A stretch of 61,118 bases of DNA, from contig CALBGO010000085.1 of NCBI GenBank assembly GCA_937894585.1, positions 1 through 61,118 of the forward strand, in the 5' to 3' direction. The number at the start of each line of letters is the position of its first letter. Within the stretch, counting starts at the first letter, position 1. Below are positions 32,544 through 41,699 of the stretch, one piece after another. The notes below the pieces were generated by a model. That model was not told the origin of the DNA and searched no databases. It saw only the letters and a program-made list of their open reading frames with translations. Source of the DNA: an uncultured Eubacterium sp. GTDB lineage: Bacteria; Bacillota; Clostridia; Peptostreptococcales; Anaerovoracaceae. Both the position numbers and the translations under genes were made by a program.

Positions 32544-34022
32544 TCAGCTCCTTTCATAGTTCTCGTCTTTTACAACAGAACCGGGCAATGCGATTTTGGC
32601 AGGATAATCGGAGTCGATGGCACAAGGATAGGATTCTTCGATATTGATGCGCACAGTACCGCTGAAAGCAAGACCTTTTTCTGTAAATACCATCACATCG
32701 GAGGCTGAACAGCCCCCTCCGAAGCCGTCTGCGCTGCTTGCCATAATCAGCGCCAGCTTTTCACCGTCAAAGTCGAAGTACGGAAAGTACGGAATGTCGC
32801 GCTTGGTATAGTTCAGCTTTTCTCTGTAGCTTCCCGAAAGGAGAAGGCTGTATTTTCTGCCGGATTTTCTGAGCAGGTAGACTGAGTCGTTTTCTGTAAT
32901 CAGAATATGACTGTCCCGGTCTGAAATATATGAATTTGCGGCATCCGGATGGAAAGTCTCTTTTCCTGTATGCTTCAGCAGTATTTTCTGCAGCAGTTTT
33001 CCCTCTGCTTTGTCAATGACAGACAGGCAAAGCTTTTTATCTTCTGCCGTCAGAAGCAGCAGTGACTTTCCGTCGGCGTTTTCCGAAAACTGCAGCAGGA
33101 CTGCATCTTCTGAAAGAGGATAGAGCAGCCGGATTTTATCAGTGTCCGGAATTCTGGTATCTATATTTTTGTCCTTTTCTTTCAGGCAGGGAATGTAATG
33201 AATGCCTGCGGCAGCAGAACCTTTCGGAAGAGGAATTGTACCGTCATTGCGAGGTGGGTTATCATCATATTCTGAAACAGGACCACTGTAGTGCAGTCTG
33301 TTGAATGCCAGAAAAACGCCCGATTCATCGGCTGTGCAGAGCATGGGAACCGAATACTGCGAGTCTGCGCTGATTGAAAATTCTTCTGCATGATCAGGCT
33401 CGTTTTTCTTCAGTACAACATCAAAAAGCATATCGTCGGTTACCGAAATCCTGAAATAGTCGCGGAGTCCCTTTTCTACAGCGGCAAATTCGTGATTGGG
33501 ACTGTAGAGACTATCGTCGGCTGTAATGACTTGGTATTTGCACGAATAAATACCAAGCTGCATCGGAAGTTCCGACATATAATCGCTGAGCTTTAATGCG
33601 GTAAATATATCTTCTGCGGCGGCGATTTCCTTGCTATCTGCCTGCTTCAGCGCGTCTTTCAGCATTTTCTGTTCGGTTTCAGCCATATCAGCCTTTTGAT
33701 TAAAAAAGGTATATTCGGTACTCATGGTCGCTTCCGGTGCAGGCATATCGGAGAAGTTCTCTCTTTCGGTTTTTTTAAACCTGATATCCGCTTTGTCTTC
33801 ATATCCTGCCTGAAAGCGGATATCCCATGTCATACGGCTGTTGAAACTGTAGAAGCTCTGCATATCTATATCAGCGCCGTAAATGGCAGAAGGATTGCCG
33901 TGCAGGGTTTCCATGCTGACGGTAAGATTGTCTTTTTGGCTGTCAATATAGAAAAATGCGCCGATGAGAAAGCATACAGCTGTAATCGATGATGTGAGCA
34001 TAATGATCAGTCTGGTTTTCAT
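32544..34022 (-). CDS. Large anchored extracytoplasmic protein of the ABC operon
   Basis: A 492-residue protein with one N-terminal membrane helix (about 5-27) and a large outside domain of mainly beta character, with repeated YFPYFDFDG- and LLLLTAEDKK-like strands that could form a propeller. I do not recognise the family. It overlaps the upstream permease gene by four bases (ATGA), so it is made with the transporter, perhaps as a substrate- or signal-sensing part. Confidence 0.72.
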   Translation of the reverse strand: MKTRLIIMLTSSITAVCFLIGAFFYIDSQKDNLTVSMETLHGNPSAIYGADIDMQSFYSFNSRMTWDIRFQAGYEDKADIRFKKTERENFSDMPAPEATMSTEYTFFNQKADMAETEQKMLKDALKQADSKEIAAAEDIFTALKLSDYMSELPMQLGIYSCKYQVITADDSLYSPNHEFAAVEKGLRDYFRISVTDDMLFDVVLKKNEPDHAEEFSISADSQYSVPMLCTADESGVFLAFNRLHYSGPVSEYDDNPPRNDGTIPLPKGSAAAGIHYIPCLKEKDKNIDTRIPDTDKIRLLYPLSEDAVLLQFSENADGKSLLLLTAEDKKLCLSVIDKAEGKLLQKILLKHTGKETFHPDAANSYISDRDSHILITENDSVYLLRKSGRKYSLLLSGSYREKLNYTKRDIPYFPYFDFDGEKLALIMASSADGFGGGCSASDVMVFTEKGLAFSGTVRINIEESYPCAIDSDYPAKIALPGSVVKDENYERS

Positions 34023-34834
34023 AGCAGTCCCTCCTCTTTCGCTGCAGTGTTTTTCTGTATTGTGTTTGTTTCCGAAGTGTTTTCGACAAGTTCTTTATCG
34101 GTATCGCAGAAGCTTTGTTTTTTCATGGAGATTCCGATGCTTATCATTAAAAGAGACGGTCCGCAGCAGAGACATAATATCGCCATCAGTTCAGAGCCTG
34201 CGGCAAGAGAAAAGATATAGAATCCCGCAGAAAACAGTGCCATAGCGCCAAGACCGTCTTTGCGTTCTGCGTAGGTCAGTGTGCCGACGGCAGCAGAGAG
34301 TCCCAGAACCATCAGGAAATTGAAGAGGTGGGTAACCGGGTCTGCAAAGGAAAAAACGAACTTTGCAAAGCCGTCTGTTCCTGCGGCAAGAAGCAGGGCA
34401 GTCTCCGAAAACAAAGAAGTATCCGTATTCTGATAAACCTTTGACAGTCCTATGAGGACAGCCACCTGTACAGCCCAAAGGATTGCATAGCAGCAGAGGG
34501 CATAGAGCCCGGCGGCAGAGATCGCAGTTTTTCGGCAGGCAGAGAGGCGGAAGATGGTGTATCGTGAAGAGCTTCTGCCAAGGTCCGATGCCATACGCAG
34601 CAGAAATACTGTAATCAGTATGAATGCGGTTGCAAAAGAAGTAGAAAAGGCGGGTCTGTTAAACATTTCATAAAGGGGGAGAAACCCACCGGAAATGACG
34701 CCTTCTTCTGAAGGACTATGTATTTCGTAAAAAAATGAAACTGTCTGGATCAGTGCCATCGTCAGAATTACCGATACTGTTCGAAACAGCGTGAGTCTTC
34801 CTGCAAGCGCAAAAATCGATGTAAAACTTCTCAT
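34019..34834 (-). CDS. ABC-type membrane subunit (YtrC/D-like)
   Basis: A 271-residue protein with about six membrane helices and a charged C-terminal tail. The N-terminal RLTLFRTVSVILTMALIQ and later DLGRSSSRYTIFRLS segments resemble YtrC/YtrD-type permeases. It overlaps both the GntR gene upstream and the next gene by four bases each, indicating tight coupling. It probably pairs with the ATPase at 31303. Confidence 0.78.
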   Translation of the reverse strand: MRSFTSIFALAGRLTLFRTVSVILTMALIQTVSFFYEIHSPSEEGVISGGFLPLYEMFNRPAFSTSFATAFILITVFLLRMASDLGRSSSRYTIFRLSACRKTAISAAGLYALCCYAILWAVQVAVLIGLSKVYQNTDTSLFSETALLLAAGTDGFAKFVFSFADPVTHLFNFLMVLGLSAAVGTLTYAERKDGLGAMALFSAGFYIFSLAAGSELMAILCLCCGPSLLMISIGISMKKQSFCDTDKELVENTSETNTIQKNTAAKEEGLL

Positions 34835-35235
34835 AAGTCAATTCCTCCTTCTCCCTCTTCCGATTGATCCCATGCTGCGCCAAGAAGCCTCAGAGCAGTA
34901 TCCCTGTCGATTCTCATCTGTTTCATATTCTGCACAACCGCAGTCAAATCGCTGGCAAGAAGCCGGGTGCGAATCTTTTCTGTCACCGCGCCGTCTGCTG
35001 TGACACAGCTCTTTGCGCCGCTTCTGGATTCGATAATACCCCGTTCTTCTAAAATGCGGTAGGCTTTCTGAACCGTATTGGGGTTGACAGAAAGCAGTGC
35101 CGACAGCATACGGCGAGAGGGAAGTTCGTCGCCGTCTTCGATGATGCCGCCTGCGATACCCCTTTCGACAAAGTCGACAATCTGCATATAGATGGGACTT
35201 CCGTCCCGAATCTGAAATTGTTCAAATGCAATCAA
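34831..35235 (-). CDS. GntR-family (YtrA type) repressor
   Basis: A 134-residue regulator with an N-terminal winged helix (SPIYMQIVDFVERGI, ELPSRRMLSALLSVNPNTVQKAY) and a short dimerising tail, the YtrA architecture that sits at the head of ABC operons. It uses a TTG start at 35235 with GGGGAG nine bases upstream, and the N-terminus aligns with other YtrA proteins. It probably represses its own operon. Paired palindromes with GTATTA and TAATAC arms at 35681 may be related sites. Confidence 0.88.
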   Translation of the reverse strand: MIAFEQFQIRDGSPIYMQIVDFVERGIAGGIIEDGDELPSRRMLSALLSVNPNTVQKAYRILEERGIIESRSGAKSCVTADGAVTEKIRTRLLASDLTAVVQNMKQMRIDRDTALRLLGAAWDQSEEGEGGIDL

Positions 35236-35374
35236 GAGATGATTCTCCCCTTTCGCCTTGTTTAAGATATGTACAAATATAGCTGTTTTTCAGAGTTTGA
35301 TAAAGGGCTGCCGCATTCGTAAAAGAACCTGCTGATGTGACAGCCTGTAAAATGGATTTTGCCTGCTTACCTTT

Positions 35375-35587
35375 TCAAGAAAAATCAATTATTATTTTTT
35401 TACACTTTGCACATTTGTAAGCGTATACAGCGCTGTTATTTTCAGAAGCTCCGTTTGCAAGAGAGACTCTGTCTTTTCCAAATACAGATAAAGCTGCAAC
35501 GAATTGCTTTTTTTCTGTCCAATTAACACCGTCCCTGCACTGTATATATCCTTTTACCATTTCTTCGTTACAGTATGGACACTTCAT
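35375..35587 (-). CDS. DUF6487 zinc-ribbon protein
   Basis: A 70-residue protein. An N-terminal CPYC and a C-terminal CAKC form a zinc ribbon around a short beta domain, with the MxCPYCNEEMVKGYI pattern of the DUF6487 (PF20097) family. Function unknown; such proteins are common as single genes in Clostridia. It has a strong CGGAGG ribosome site. It is monocistronic and divergent from the PHP gene. Confidence 0.82.
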   Translation of the reverse strand: MKCPYCNEEMVKGYIQCRDGVNWTEKKQFVAALSVFGKDRVSLANGASENNSAVYAYKCAKCKKIIIDFS

Positions 35588-35680
35588 AATATACCTCCGT
35601 AAATAATTGGATTTATAATGATATCAATAAAATCAAATTCTAATCCGTATAGGGCTTTTTTTCAGTAATTCACAATCAAA

Positions 35681-35733
35681 CTGTATTATACGAGTGATAC
35701 GGTTTTGTTAACTGTATTATATGAGTAATACGG
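35681..35733. promoter_or_regulatory. Two tandem palindromes 31 bases apart
   Basis: CTGTATTATACGAGTGATACGG (22 bases) and a near copy starting at 35712, each a dyad with GTATTA/TAATAC-type arms, three helical turns apart. They lie between the DUF6487 and PHP genes. They look like a repressor operator; the GTATTA/TAATAC arms are in the style of YtrA/GntR sites. Confidence 0.5.
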
Positions 35734-35955
35734 TTTCTTGTCAATATAGTTTTTGATAATTTCTGATTTTTTGTGATTTTCGGGTGTGAGAGAGTCGACC
35801 TGCTCAAAAAGGAAACGGCATGGTATAATAATTCCGTTGATTATATAACGGCGTTGCCGCAAGGGAGGAATCATTGAATCACGCCTTGCGGTTCTATACC
35901 CAAAGGAAACAGCGTGGTATCATATAGGTGCTGTGTGAAGAAAGGAGAGATGTTT

Positions 35956-36744
35956 ATGAAGATTTTGAATCCCGACGGAAAGGTGAATCTGCATACCCAT
36001 ACGAAATACTGCGACGGAACAGACAGTCCCGAAGAACTGGTGTGTGAAGCAGTCAAGCGGGGGTTTTCCGCGCTGGGATTTTCGGGGCACGAATACTCTG
36101 TATATGACGGTGGTTTTTGTATGAGCAGAGAAGATACGAAACGCTATCGGAGTGAGATTCTTGACCTGAAAGAAAAGTACAGAGGGCAGATTGATATTTA
36201 TCTTGGAATCGAGCGGGACTATTTCGGAGAAGGAGATGATTATCCTTATGATTATGTTATCGGTTCTCTGCATTATACAAAAGCGCCCGGCGGCGGGCTT
36301 CTGTGCGTGGATGAATCGGAAGAAGGTATGGTCCGCAATGTAACAAATTTCTTCGGAGGTGATTTTCGGGCTTATGTTGAAAGCTACTATGCTCTGATCG
36401 GTGCTGTTGCAGAAAAAACACACGCCGATATCATCGGACATTTTGATCTGATTACAAAGTTCAACGAAGGCGGAAAATATTTTGATGAAAACACAAAGTG
36501 GTACAAAAAAGCGGCATTGAGAGCACTGGCGCAGGCTGCGGAAAAAAGGCCGATTTTTGAAATCAATACAGGAGCTGTGGCAAGAGGCTACAGGAGCAGA
36601 CCGTACCCTTGCGGATTTCTTCTTGAAGAGATTGAAAGGCTTGGCTGTCCCGTCATTCTGTCTTCAGACTGCCATGAAAAAAACAAGCTGGATTTTGGAT
36701 TTAATATGGTTTTGGATAAAGTCATTTTGGATAAATTAGAATAA
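35956..36744 (+). CDS. hisK: PHP-domain phosphatase (histidinol-phosphatase type)
   Basis: A 262-residue PHP-family metallo-phosphoesterase of HisK/HisJ type, which removes phosphate from histidinol phosphate or a similar small substrate. Metal motifs seen: NLHTHTKYCDG at the N-terminus, GHE in FSGHEYS, GHFDLITKFN, and SDCHEK near the end. ATG 35956 has AAAGGAG eight bases upstream; ATG 35950 is too close to it. No other his genes are nearby, so the true substrate is uncertain. Confidence 0.82.
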   Translation: MKILNPDGKVNLHTHTKYCDGTDSPEELVCEAVKRGFSALGFSGHEYSVYDGGFCMSREDTKRYRSEILDLKEKYRGQIDIYLGIERDYFGEGDDYPYDYVIGSLHYTKAPGGGLLCVDESEEGMVRNVTNFFGGDFRAYVESYYALIGAVAEKTHADIIGHFDLITKFNEGGKYFDENTKWYKKAALRALAQAAEKRPIFEINTGAVARGYRSRPYPCGFLLEEIERLGCPVILSSDCHEKNKLDFGFNMVLDKVILDKLE

Positions 36745-36770
36745 TTGACTGGAATTTTGTTGAATCTGTG

Positions 36771-36814
36771 TTGACATTGTGATAGAATCTAATAGAAATA
36801 TATCACTAATGATA
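36771..36814 (+). promoter_or_regulatory. Promoter region and palindrome of the BMP transporter operon
   Basis: TTGACA at 36771, with a weak -10 (TAGAAA) 16 bases on, then a perfect palindrome TATCA-CTAA-TGATA (36801-36814) at the expected transcript start, suited to repressor binding. Confidence 0.5.
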
Positions 36815-36831
36815 CATTATGGAGGAAGAAG

Positions 36832-37896
36832 ATGAAGAAATTTATTTCACTCGCCTTAGTTGCCGTAATGGTGCTTTCTATGTCACTGTTTATGGCAAGC
36901 TGCGGCGGAGACAAAGACAAAGAAGAAGCTGGCGGCGATAAAGCTAAGAACGAAAAAGTTCAGATTACCGGCGTTATCGCAACAAATCTTGGAGATATGT
37001 CTTTCAATGACTCTGCAAAAGCAGGTCTTGATGAACTGGAAGCTGCCGGCTATACTGTAAATACTACAGAATGCAACACTGAAGAAAAGCAGTATGAACC
37101 GCAGCTGAGAACTGCAGCTGAAAACTCCGAAATCGTAGTCGGCGTTGGTTCTGAATTAACTATGATTGACAAGGTTGCCGACGATTATCCTGATGTTAAA
37201 TTCATCTGGGTTGACAATCCGGCACCAAACCCTGAAAAGCACCCGAATCTGACATCTATCTTATATGCTCAGAACGAAGGTTCTTATCTGGTAGGCTACA
37301 TTGCAGGTTCCTTAACTGAAACAGGTGTTGTAGGTTTTATCGGCGGCGCTGATATTCCTGTTATCAACGACTTCAGAGTTGGTTATGAGCAGGGTGCTAA
37401 GCAGGCAGGTAAAGACCTGGGCAAAGATGTAAAAGTTGTTAAGGGCTACACAGGCGACTGGTCTGATACAAATCTGGGAGCAGAATGGGGACAGACTCTG
37501 CACGGACAGGGCGCTGACATCATCTTCTGCGCAGCAGGCGGTTCCGGTAACGGTGCAATCATGAAAGCCAAAGACTTAGGATATAAGTGCATCGGCGTTG
37601 ACCAGGATCAGAGAATCACTTTAGGCGACGGCAAGTACCAGGATGTTATCCTGTGCTCTATGATTAAGAACGTTCACAAATCCATTGTGGACTATATCAA
37701 TGATTTCTACGAAGACGATTCCAAATGGCTGGGCGGCGGCGTTATGAACGCAGGTCTTGACGGCGGATATGTTGAAGTTGCTTACGGTGACAAAGACATG
37801 GATATGCTGGTTCCGGAAGATGTATTAAAGGCACTGGACGAACAGATTGAAAAGATTGCAGGCGGCAAAATCAAAGTCGACACAGTAATGAAATAA
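36832..37896 (+). CDS. BMP-family nucleoside-binding lipoprotein
   Basis: A 354-residue substrate-binding lipoprotein of the Bmp/PnrA/Med family (lipobox MASC, C24). Family landmarks: GDMSFNDSAKAG near the N-terminus, VGYIAGSLTETGVVGFIGG, and the C-terminal KIKVDT. Relatives bind purine nucleosides; the ABC genes that follow are the matching nucleoside importer type. It has a GGAGG ribosome site. A hairpin after the gene probably limits read-through so that the binding protein is made in excess. Confidence 0.92.
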   Translation: MKKFISLALVAVMVLSMSLFMASCGGDKDKEEAGGDKAKNEKVQITGVIATNLGDMSFNDSAKAGLDELEAAGYTVNTTECNTEEKQYEPQLRTAAENSEIVVGVGSELTMIDKVADDYPDVKFIWVDNPAPNPEKHPNLTSILYAQNEGSYLVGYIAGSLTETGVVGFIGGADIPVINDFRVGYEQGAKQAGKDLGKDVKVVKGYTGDWSDTNLGAEWGQTLHGQGADIIFCAAGGSGNGAIMKAKDLGYKCIGVDQDQRITLGDGKYQDVILCSMIKNVHKSIVDYINDFYEDDSKWLGGGVMNAGLDGGYVEVAYGDKDMDMLVPEDVLKALDEQIEKIAGGKIKVDTVMK

Positions 37897-37919
37897 ACAG
37901 ATTTTTATTTTATGAAGGA

Positions 37920-37947
37920 AGGGCGTGGCGTGTTAGCGCTGCGCCCT
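37920..37947 (+). terminator. Hairpin after the binding-protein gene
   Basis: AGGGCG pairs with CGCCCT, with a short inner stem, followed by a weak T run. Probably a partial terminator or a 3' stabiliser between the binding protein and the ABC genes. Confidence 0.5.
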
Positions 37948-37988
37948 GTCTTTGCTTAATAAAACCAAAGAAAAGTGAGGGAACAGAT

Positions 37989-39536
37989 TTGCAAGAGACA
38001 ATTGTAAAGTTTGAACATGTATCCATGCAGTTTCCCGGCGTACTTGCCAACGATGATGTTTCCTTTGATATCCGCAAGGGTGAGATTTTCGCTTTGGTAG
38101 GCGAAAACGGAGCCGGAAAGAGTACCCTGATGAATATACTCTACGGCATCAATACGCCGACTGCGGGAGAAGTGTACATCAAAGGCAGGAAAATGGAAAA
38201 ACATACGCCGACAGAATCCATCGAAAACGGCGTAGGCATGGTGCACCAGCATTTTATGCTGGTACCGTCCTTTACTGTAGCGCAGAATATCGTGCTCAGT
38301 AAGGAACCGAGAAAAAACAGATTCTTTTACGACTTGAAAGGCGCTGTTGCCGCAACGGAAAAACTGGTAAAAGATTTCGGTCTTGTAGTAGATCCGAAGG
38401 CAGTGGTGGAAGAAATCAGTATTGGTCTGCAGCAGAGGGTTGAAATTCTGAAGACTCTTTACCGCGGCGCAGATATTCTGATTTTAGACGAGCCGACCGC
38501 GGTTTTAACGCCTCAGGAGACAGAGGAATTTTTTGATGTAATCAGAAGAATTGTTCGCGAAAAGAATATGACTGTGATTATCATCACCCATAAGCTCAAC
38601 GAGGTTATGGCGATTTCCGACAGAGTCGGCGTAATGCGTCAGGGCAAATTGGTAGGCGTAGAAGAAACAAAAAATGTGAATGAGAAGATTCTGGCCTCTA
38701 TGATGGTAGGCCGCGATGTCCTCTTTGACAAGATGGAGAAAAAAGGCGAAACCGGCGATGTTATGGTTGAGGTAGACAACTTAAAAGTTGCTGACAACAG
38801 GGGGCTTTTGGCGGTTCGAGGCGTCAGCCTGAAAGTCAGATCAGGAGAAATTCTGGGAATTGCAGCCATCGAAGGCAACGGCCAGAGCGAGCTTCTGGAA
38901 GCCATTACAGGTATGCGCCATATCGAAGCGGGTACAATCAAAGTGGCAGGAACCGATATTGCGCCTCTGAAGCCAGGGCAGGTTCGTGAGCTTGGTCTTG
39001 CGCATATTCCGGAGGACAGAATTGCCACCGGCGTTTCTTCTCAGTCTAGCATTACCGATAACCTGATTATCGGTAAAGAAAGACTGCCTCAGTTTGCAAA
39101 ATATAAACTTCATCTGAAAAAATCTTCCATTGTCAGATATGCAAACGAGCTGTTTGAAAAATTCGATATGAGAGGCGCAGGTGTCGATACAAAAGTCGGT
39201 TCTCTGTCCGGCGGAAATATGCAGAAGGTTGTCGTAGCGAGAGAGTTTTCTTTTGATACGCCGATTCTGATCATCGCTCAGCCGACCAGAGGTGTGGATG
39301 TAGGCGCCATTGAATTTATCCACCAGTGCATTATCGATAAGCGAAACGAGGGATGCGCAATCCTTCTTGTCAGCGCTGATTTGGACGAAGTATTCCGTCT
39401 CAGCGACCGGATTATCACCATGTACGAGGGACAGATTACCGGTGAGTTTAAGGAAGGCGAAATCGATAAGATGGGCATCAGTTATTATATGACAGGTGAC
39501 AGAAGCACAGAACAGACAGGAGGTGAGCCGGCGTGA
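37989..39536 (+). CDS. Nucleoside ABC importer ATPase (NupO/YufO-like)
   Basis: A 515-residue double ABC ATPase. Domain 1 has Walker A GENGAGKST, signature SIGLQQRVEI and Walker B ILDEPTAVL. Domain 2 has the usual degenerate Walker A (IEGNGQSEL) and SLSGGNMQKVV. Carbohydrate- and nucleoside-uptake systems of this class use such fused ATPases. It has a TTG start with GAGGGA upstream; the N-terminus fits the family. It overlaps the first permease gene by four bases. Confidence 0.93.
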   Translation: MQETIVKFEHVSMQFPGVLANDDVSFDIRKGEIFALVGENGAGKSTLMNILYGINTPTAGEVYIKGRKMEKHTPTESIENGVGMVHQHFMLVPSFTVAQNIVLSKEPRKNRFFYDLKGAVAATEKLVKDFGLVVDPKAVVEEISIGLQQRVEILKTLYRGADILILDEPTAVLTPQETEEFFDVIRRIVREKNMTVIIITHKLNEVMAISDRVGVMRQGKLVGVEETKNVNEKILASMMVGRDVLFDKMEKKGETGDVMVEVDNLKVADNRGLLAVRGVSLKVRSGEILGIAAIEGNGQSELLEAITGMRHIEAGTIKVAGTDIAPLKPGQVRELGLAHIPEDRIATGVSSQSSITDNLIIGKERLPQFAKYKLHLKKSSIVRYANELFEKFDMRGAGVDTKVGSLSGGNMQKVVVAREFSFDTPILIIAQPTRGVDVGAIEFIHQCIIDKRNEGCAILLVSADLDEVFRLSDRIITMYEGQITGEFKEGEIDKMGISYYMTGDRSTEQTGGEPA

Positions 39537-40636
39537 AAACATTAAAAGAAAGAATTAATCTGAAATATATCGGTACGTTGATTGCCTGCATTTTCACCGC
39601 TCTTTTAATCGGCGCAGTTCTGATGCGGGTAACAGGGTTCAGCCCTTTCGAAGCTTACGGCGCAATGATTGAAGGTTCCCTGGGAAGTTCCAGATTTATT
39701 GGAAACACTTTGGAAACTGCCATGCTTTTGTGTCTTTTGGGACTGGCTACCGCCATCGGCGCTAAAGGAGGACTGTTTAATGTCGGCGGTGAAGGACAGC
39801 TTTTCTTCGGCGCATTGGCAGCGACTATGATCGGCTTGTGGTTTTCCGATCTTCCGGGCATCGTAGTGTTGATACTGGCATTTTTTGCAGCTGTTATCGT
39901 AGGCGGCTTTTATGCATGGATTCCGGCAATGCTGAAGGTGAAGCTTGGGGTTAACGAAGTTATCACTACTATTATGCTGAACACAGTGGCTATTAAAGTG
40001 TGTACTTATCTGGTAAACGGACCATGGAATGCGGAATCTCCGTCCATTCCAAAAGGAACCGATTACCTGGCGGACACTTTGCGTTTCACGAAGCTGATTG
40101 AAGCCTCCAATCTGACGACCGGTTTTATCGGCGGTGCTGTTGTAGCATTCTTCATCTGGTATCTGATGAAAAAGACCAGCATCGGTCTTGAAATCAAAGT
40201 AACAGGCGAAAATGAAAGATTTGCAAGATTTGCGGGCCTTCCGAGCAGCAAGCTGATGATTGGCTCCATGGTGGCATCCGGCGCAATCTGCGGATTTGTG
40301 GGACTGTTTTTGATTTACGGTTCTCAGGGTCATATGACAGAAGCGGTCAGCAATGAGTTTTACTTTGACGGTATGCTGGTTGCCATGATTATGAACTACA
40401 ATCCGATTGGCATTATCATTATGAGCTTCTTCTTTGCAATTATGAGCACAGGTGCAGCTTATATGGATATGATGGTTGGCGTATCAACACAGATTTATGA
40501 CATTATCTTCTCTGTGATCATCTTCCTGATGGCAGCACAGAACGGTATTACCGTTTGGATTGAAGCAAAACAGTTACAGAGAAAAACAAGAAAGGAGCTG
40601 AGAGCAAATGTGGGAACAGATAGCAGGGCTGTTTAG
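39533..40636 (+). CDS. Nucleoside ABC importer permease 1 (NupP/YufP-like)
   Basis: A 367-residue membrane protein of the BPD_transp_2 family with about ten helices and the signature GGLFNVGGEGQLFFGALAA. A long basic C-terminal tail follows. It overlaps the ATPase gene by 4 bases and the second permease by 29, so all are translated together. It forms the channel with the next gene product. Confidence 0.93.
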   Translation: MKTLKERINLKYIGTLIACIFTALLIGAVLMRVTGFSPFEAYGAMIEGSLGSSRFIGNTLETAMLLCLLGLATAIGAKGGLFNVGGEGQLFFGALAATMIGLWFSDLPGIVVLILAFFAAVIVGGFYAWIPAMLKVKLGVNEVITTIMLNTVAIKVCTYLVNGPWNAESPSIPKGTDYLADTLRFTKLIEASNLTTGFIGGAVVAFFIWYLMKKTSIGLEIKVTGENERFARFAGLPSSKLMIGSMVASGAICGFVGLFLIYGSQGHMTEAVSNEFYFDGMLVAMIMNYNPIGIIIMSFFFAIMSTGAAYMDMMVGVSTQIYDIIFSVIIFLMAAQNGITVWIEAKQLQRKTRKELRANVGTDSRAV

Positions 40637-41561
40637 TATCGGTTTATTTCAGAATACCATCCGTAATGCAACCCCGGTATTGCTTGCGGCTCTGGGCGGC
40701 CTGTTTACAGAACATGCAGGCATTATGAACATCGGTATGGAGGGTATGATCCTGATCGGCGCCTTCACTTCCGTTGTATTCAGTTTCACCTTTATGAGTG
40801 CATCCATGGGCGTTCTTGCGGCAGTGCTGGTAGGAATTTTAATCGGTCTGTTTTTTGCACTTTTCGTAGTAAAACTTAAGAGTGATGAATTTATCATCGG
40901 TATGACTATCAACACCTTTGCAAGCGGTCTTACGATTTTCCTTCTTCGCTCCGTATTCGGCAAAGTGGGCACATGGACTGATACAAGAATCGTTGGTCTG
41001 GAACCGATTGAGATCCCTCTGATTAAGGATATTCCGGTGCTGGGCGATATCTTAAGCGGATATTCCCTGTTTGTATATGTATCATGGATTTTGGTGTTTG
41101 CGGTATGGTTCTTCCTTTACAGAACTCCTTACGGTTTCTGGGTAAGAGCGGCGGGTGAACATCCGGAAGCTCTTGAAACTGCCGGTATCAGTCCGGTTCG
41201 TATGAAGGTGATATCAAGCGTTCTGTGCGGCATTTTCTGCGGATTTGCAGGTGCTCATCTGGCGCTTGGATTCCTCAACTGCTTTACAGAAGGTATGAGC
41301 GCAAGCAGAGGATTTATCGCATTTGCCTGCGTGGTATTCGGTATGGCAAATCCTCCGAAGGTGTTCGGTGCAGCGCTGCTCTTCGGTTTCCTGCAGGCTT
41401 TGGCAATGAGAATGCAGTCCCTGGGCGTACCGAGCGATCTGACTTTGGCAGTACCATATCTGGCAACCGTTTTAATGCTGGTTTACATTACGGTAACGGC
41501 AACGGCAAGAAAGAGAAGCAGAGCGAAGAAGGCTGTGGAACGGTTGGAAACACAGGGATAA
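40608..41561 (+). CDS. Nucleoside ABC importer permease 2 (NupQ/YufQ-like)
   Basis: A 317-residue BPD_transp_2 membrane protein with the second-permease signature HAGIMNIGMEGMILIGAF and a conserved GEHPEALETAGI loop. The AAAGGAG ribosome site lies within the upstream permease gene. It ends the operon BMP protein - ATPase - permease 1 - permease 2. Confidence 0.93.
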   Translation: MWEQIAGLFSIGLFQNTIRNATPVLLAALGGLFTEHAGIMNIGMEGMILIGAFTSVVFSFTFMSASMGVLAAVLVGILIGLFFALFVVKLKSDEFIIGMTINTFASGLTIFLLRSVFGKVGTWTDTRIVGLEPIEIPLIKDIPVLGDILSGYSLFVYVSWILVFAVWFFLYRTPYGFWVRAAGEHPEALETAGISPVRMKVISSVLCGIFCGFAGAHLALGFLNCFTEGMSASRGFIAFACVVFGMANPPKVFGAALLFGFLQALAMRMQSLGVPSDLTLAVPYLATVLMLVYITVTATARKRSRAKKAVERLETQG

Positions 41562-41614
41562 AGTCATAGCTTTGTGAAGGATTGTGTATTTTATGTGAAT
41601 TGTGATTTTATTAT

Positions 41615-41643
41615 TTGAAAACCGCTCATAGTCGTGATAGAAT
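41615..41643 (+). promoter_or_regulatory. Sigma-A-type promoter of the foldase gene
   Basis: TTGAAA-N17-TAGAAT, then a perfect hairpin TGTCCG-GTAA-CGGACA (41650-41665) at the start of the transcript. Confidence 0.7.
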
Positions 41644-41699
41644 GTGAAGTGTCCGGTAACGGACAAAGTAATTATATAGATTAGAGGATGGAATGCGAC

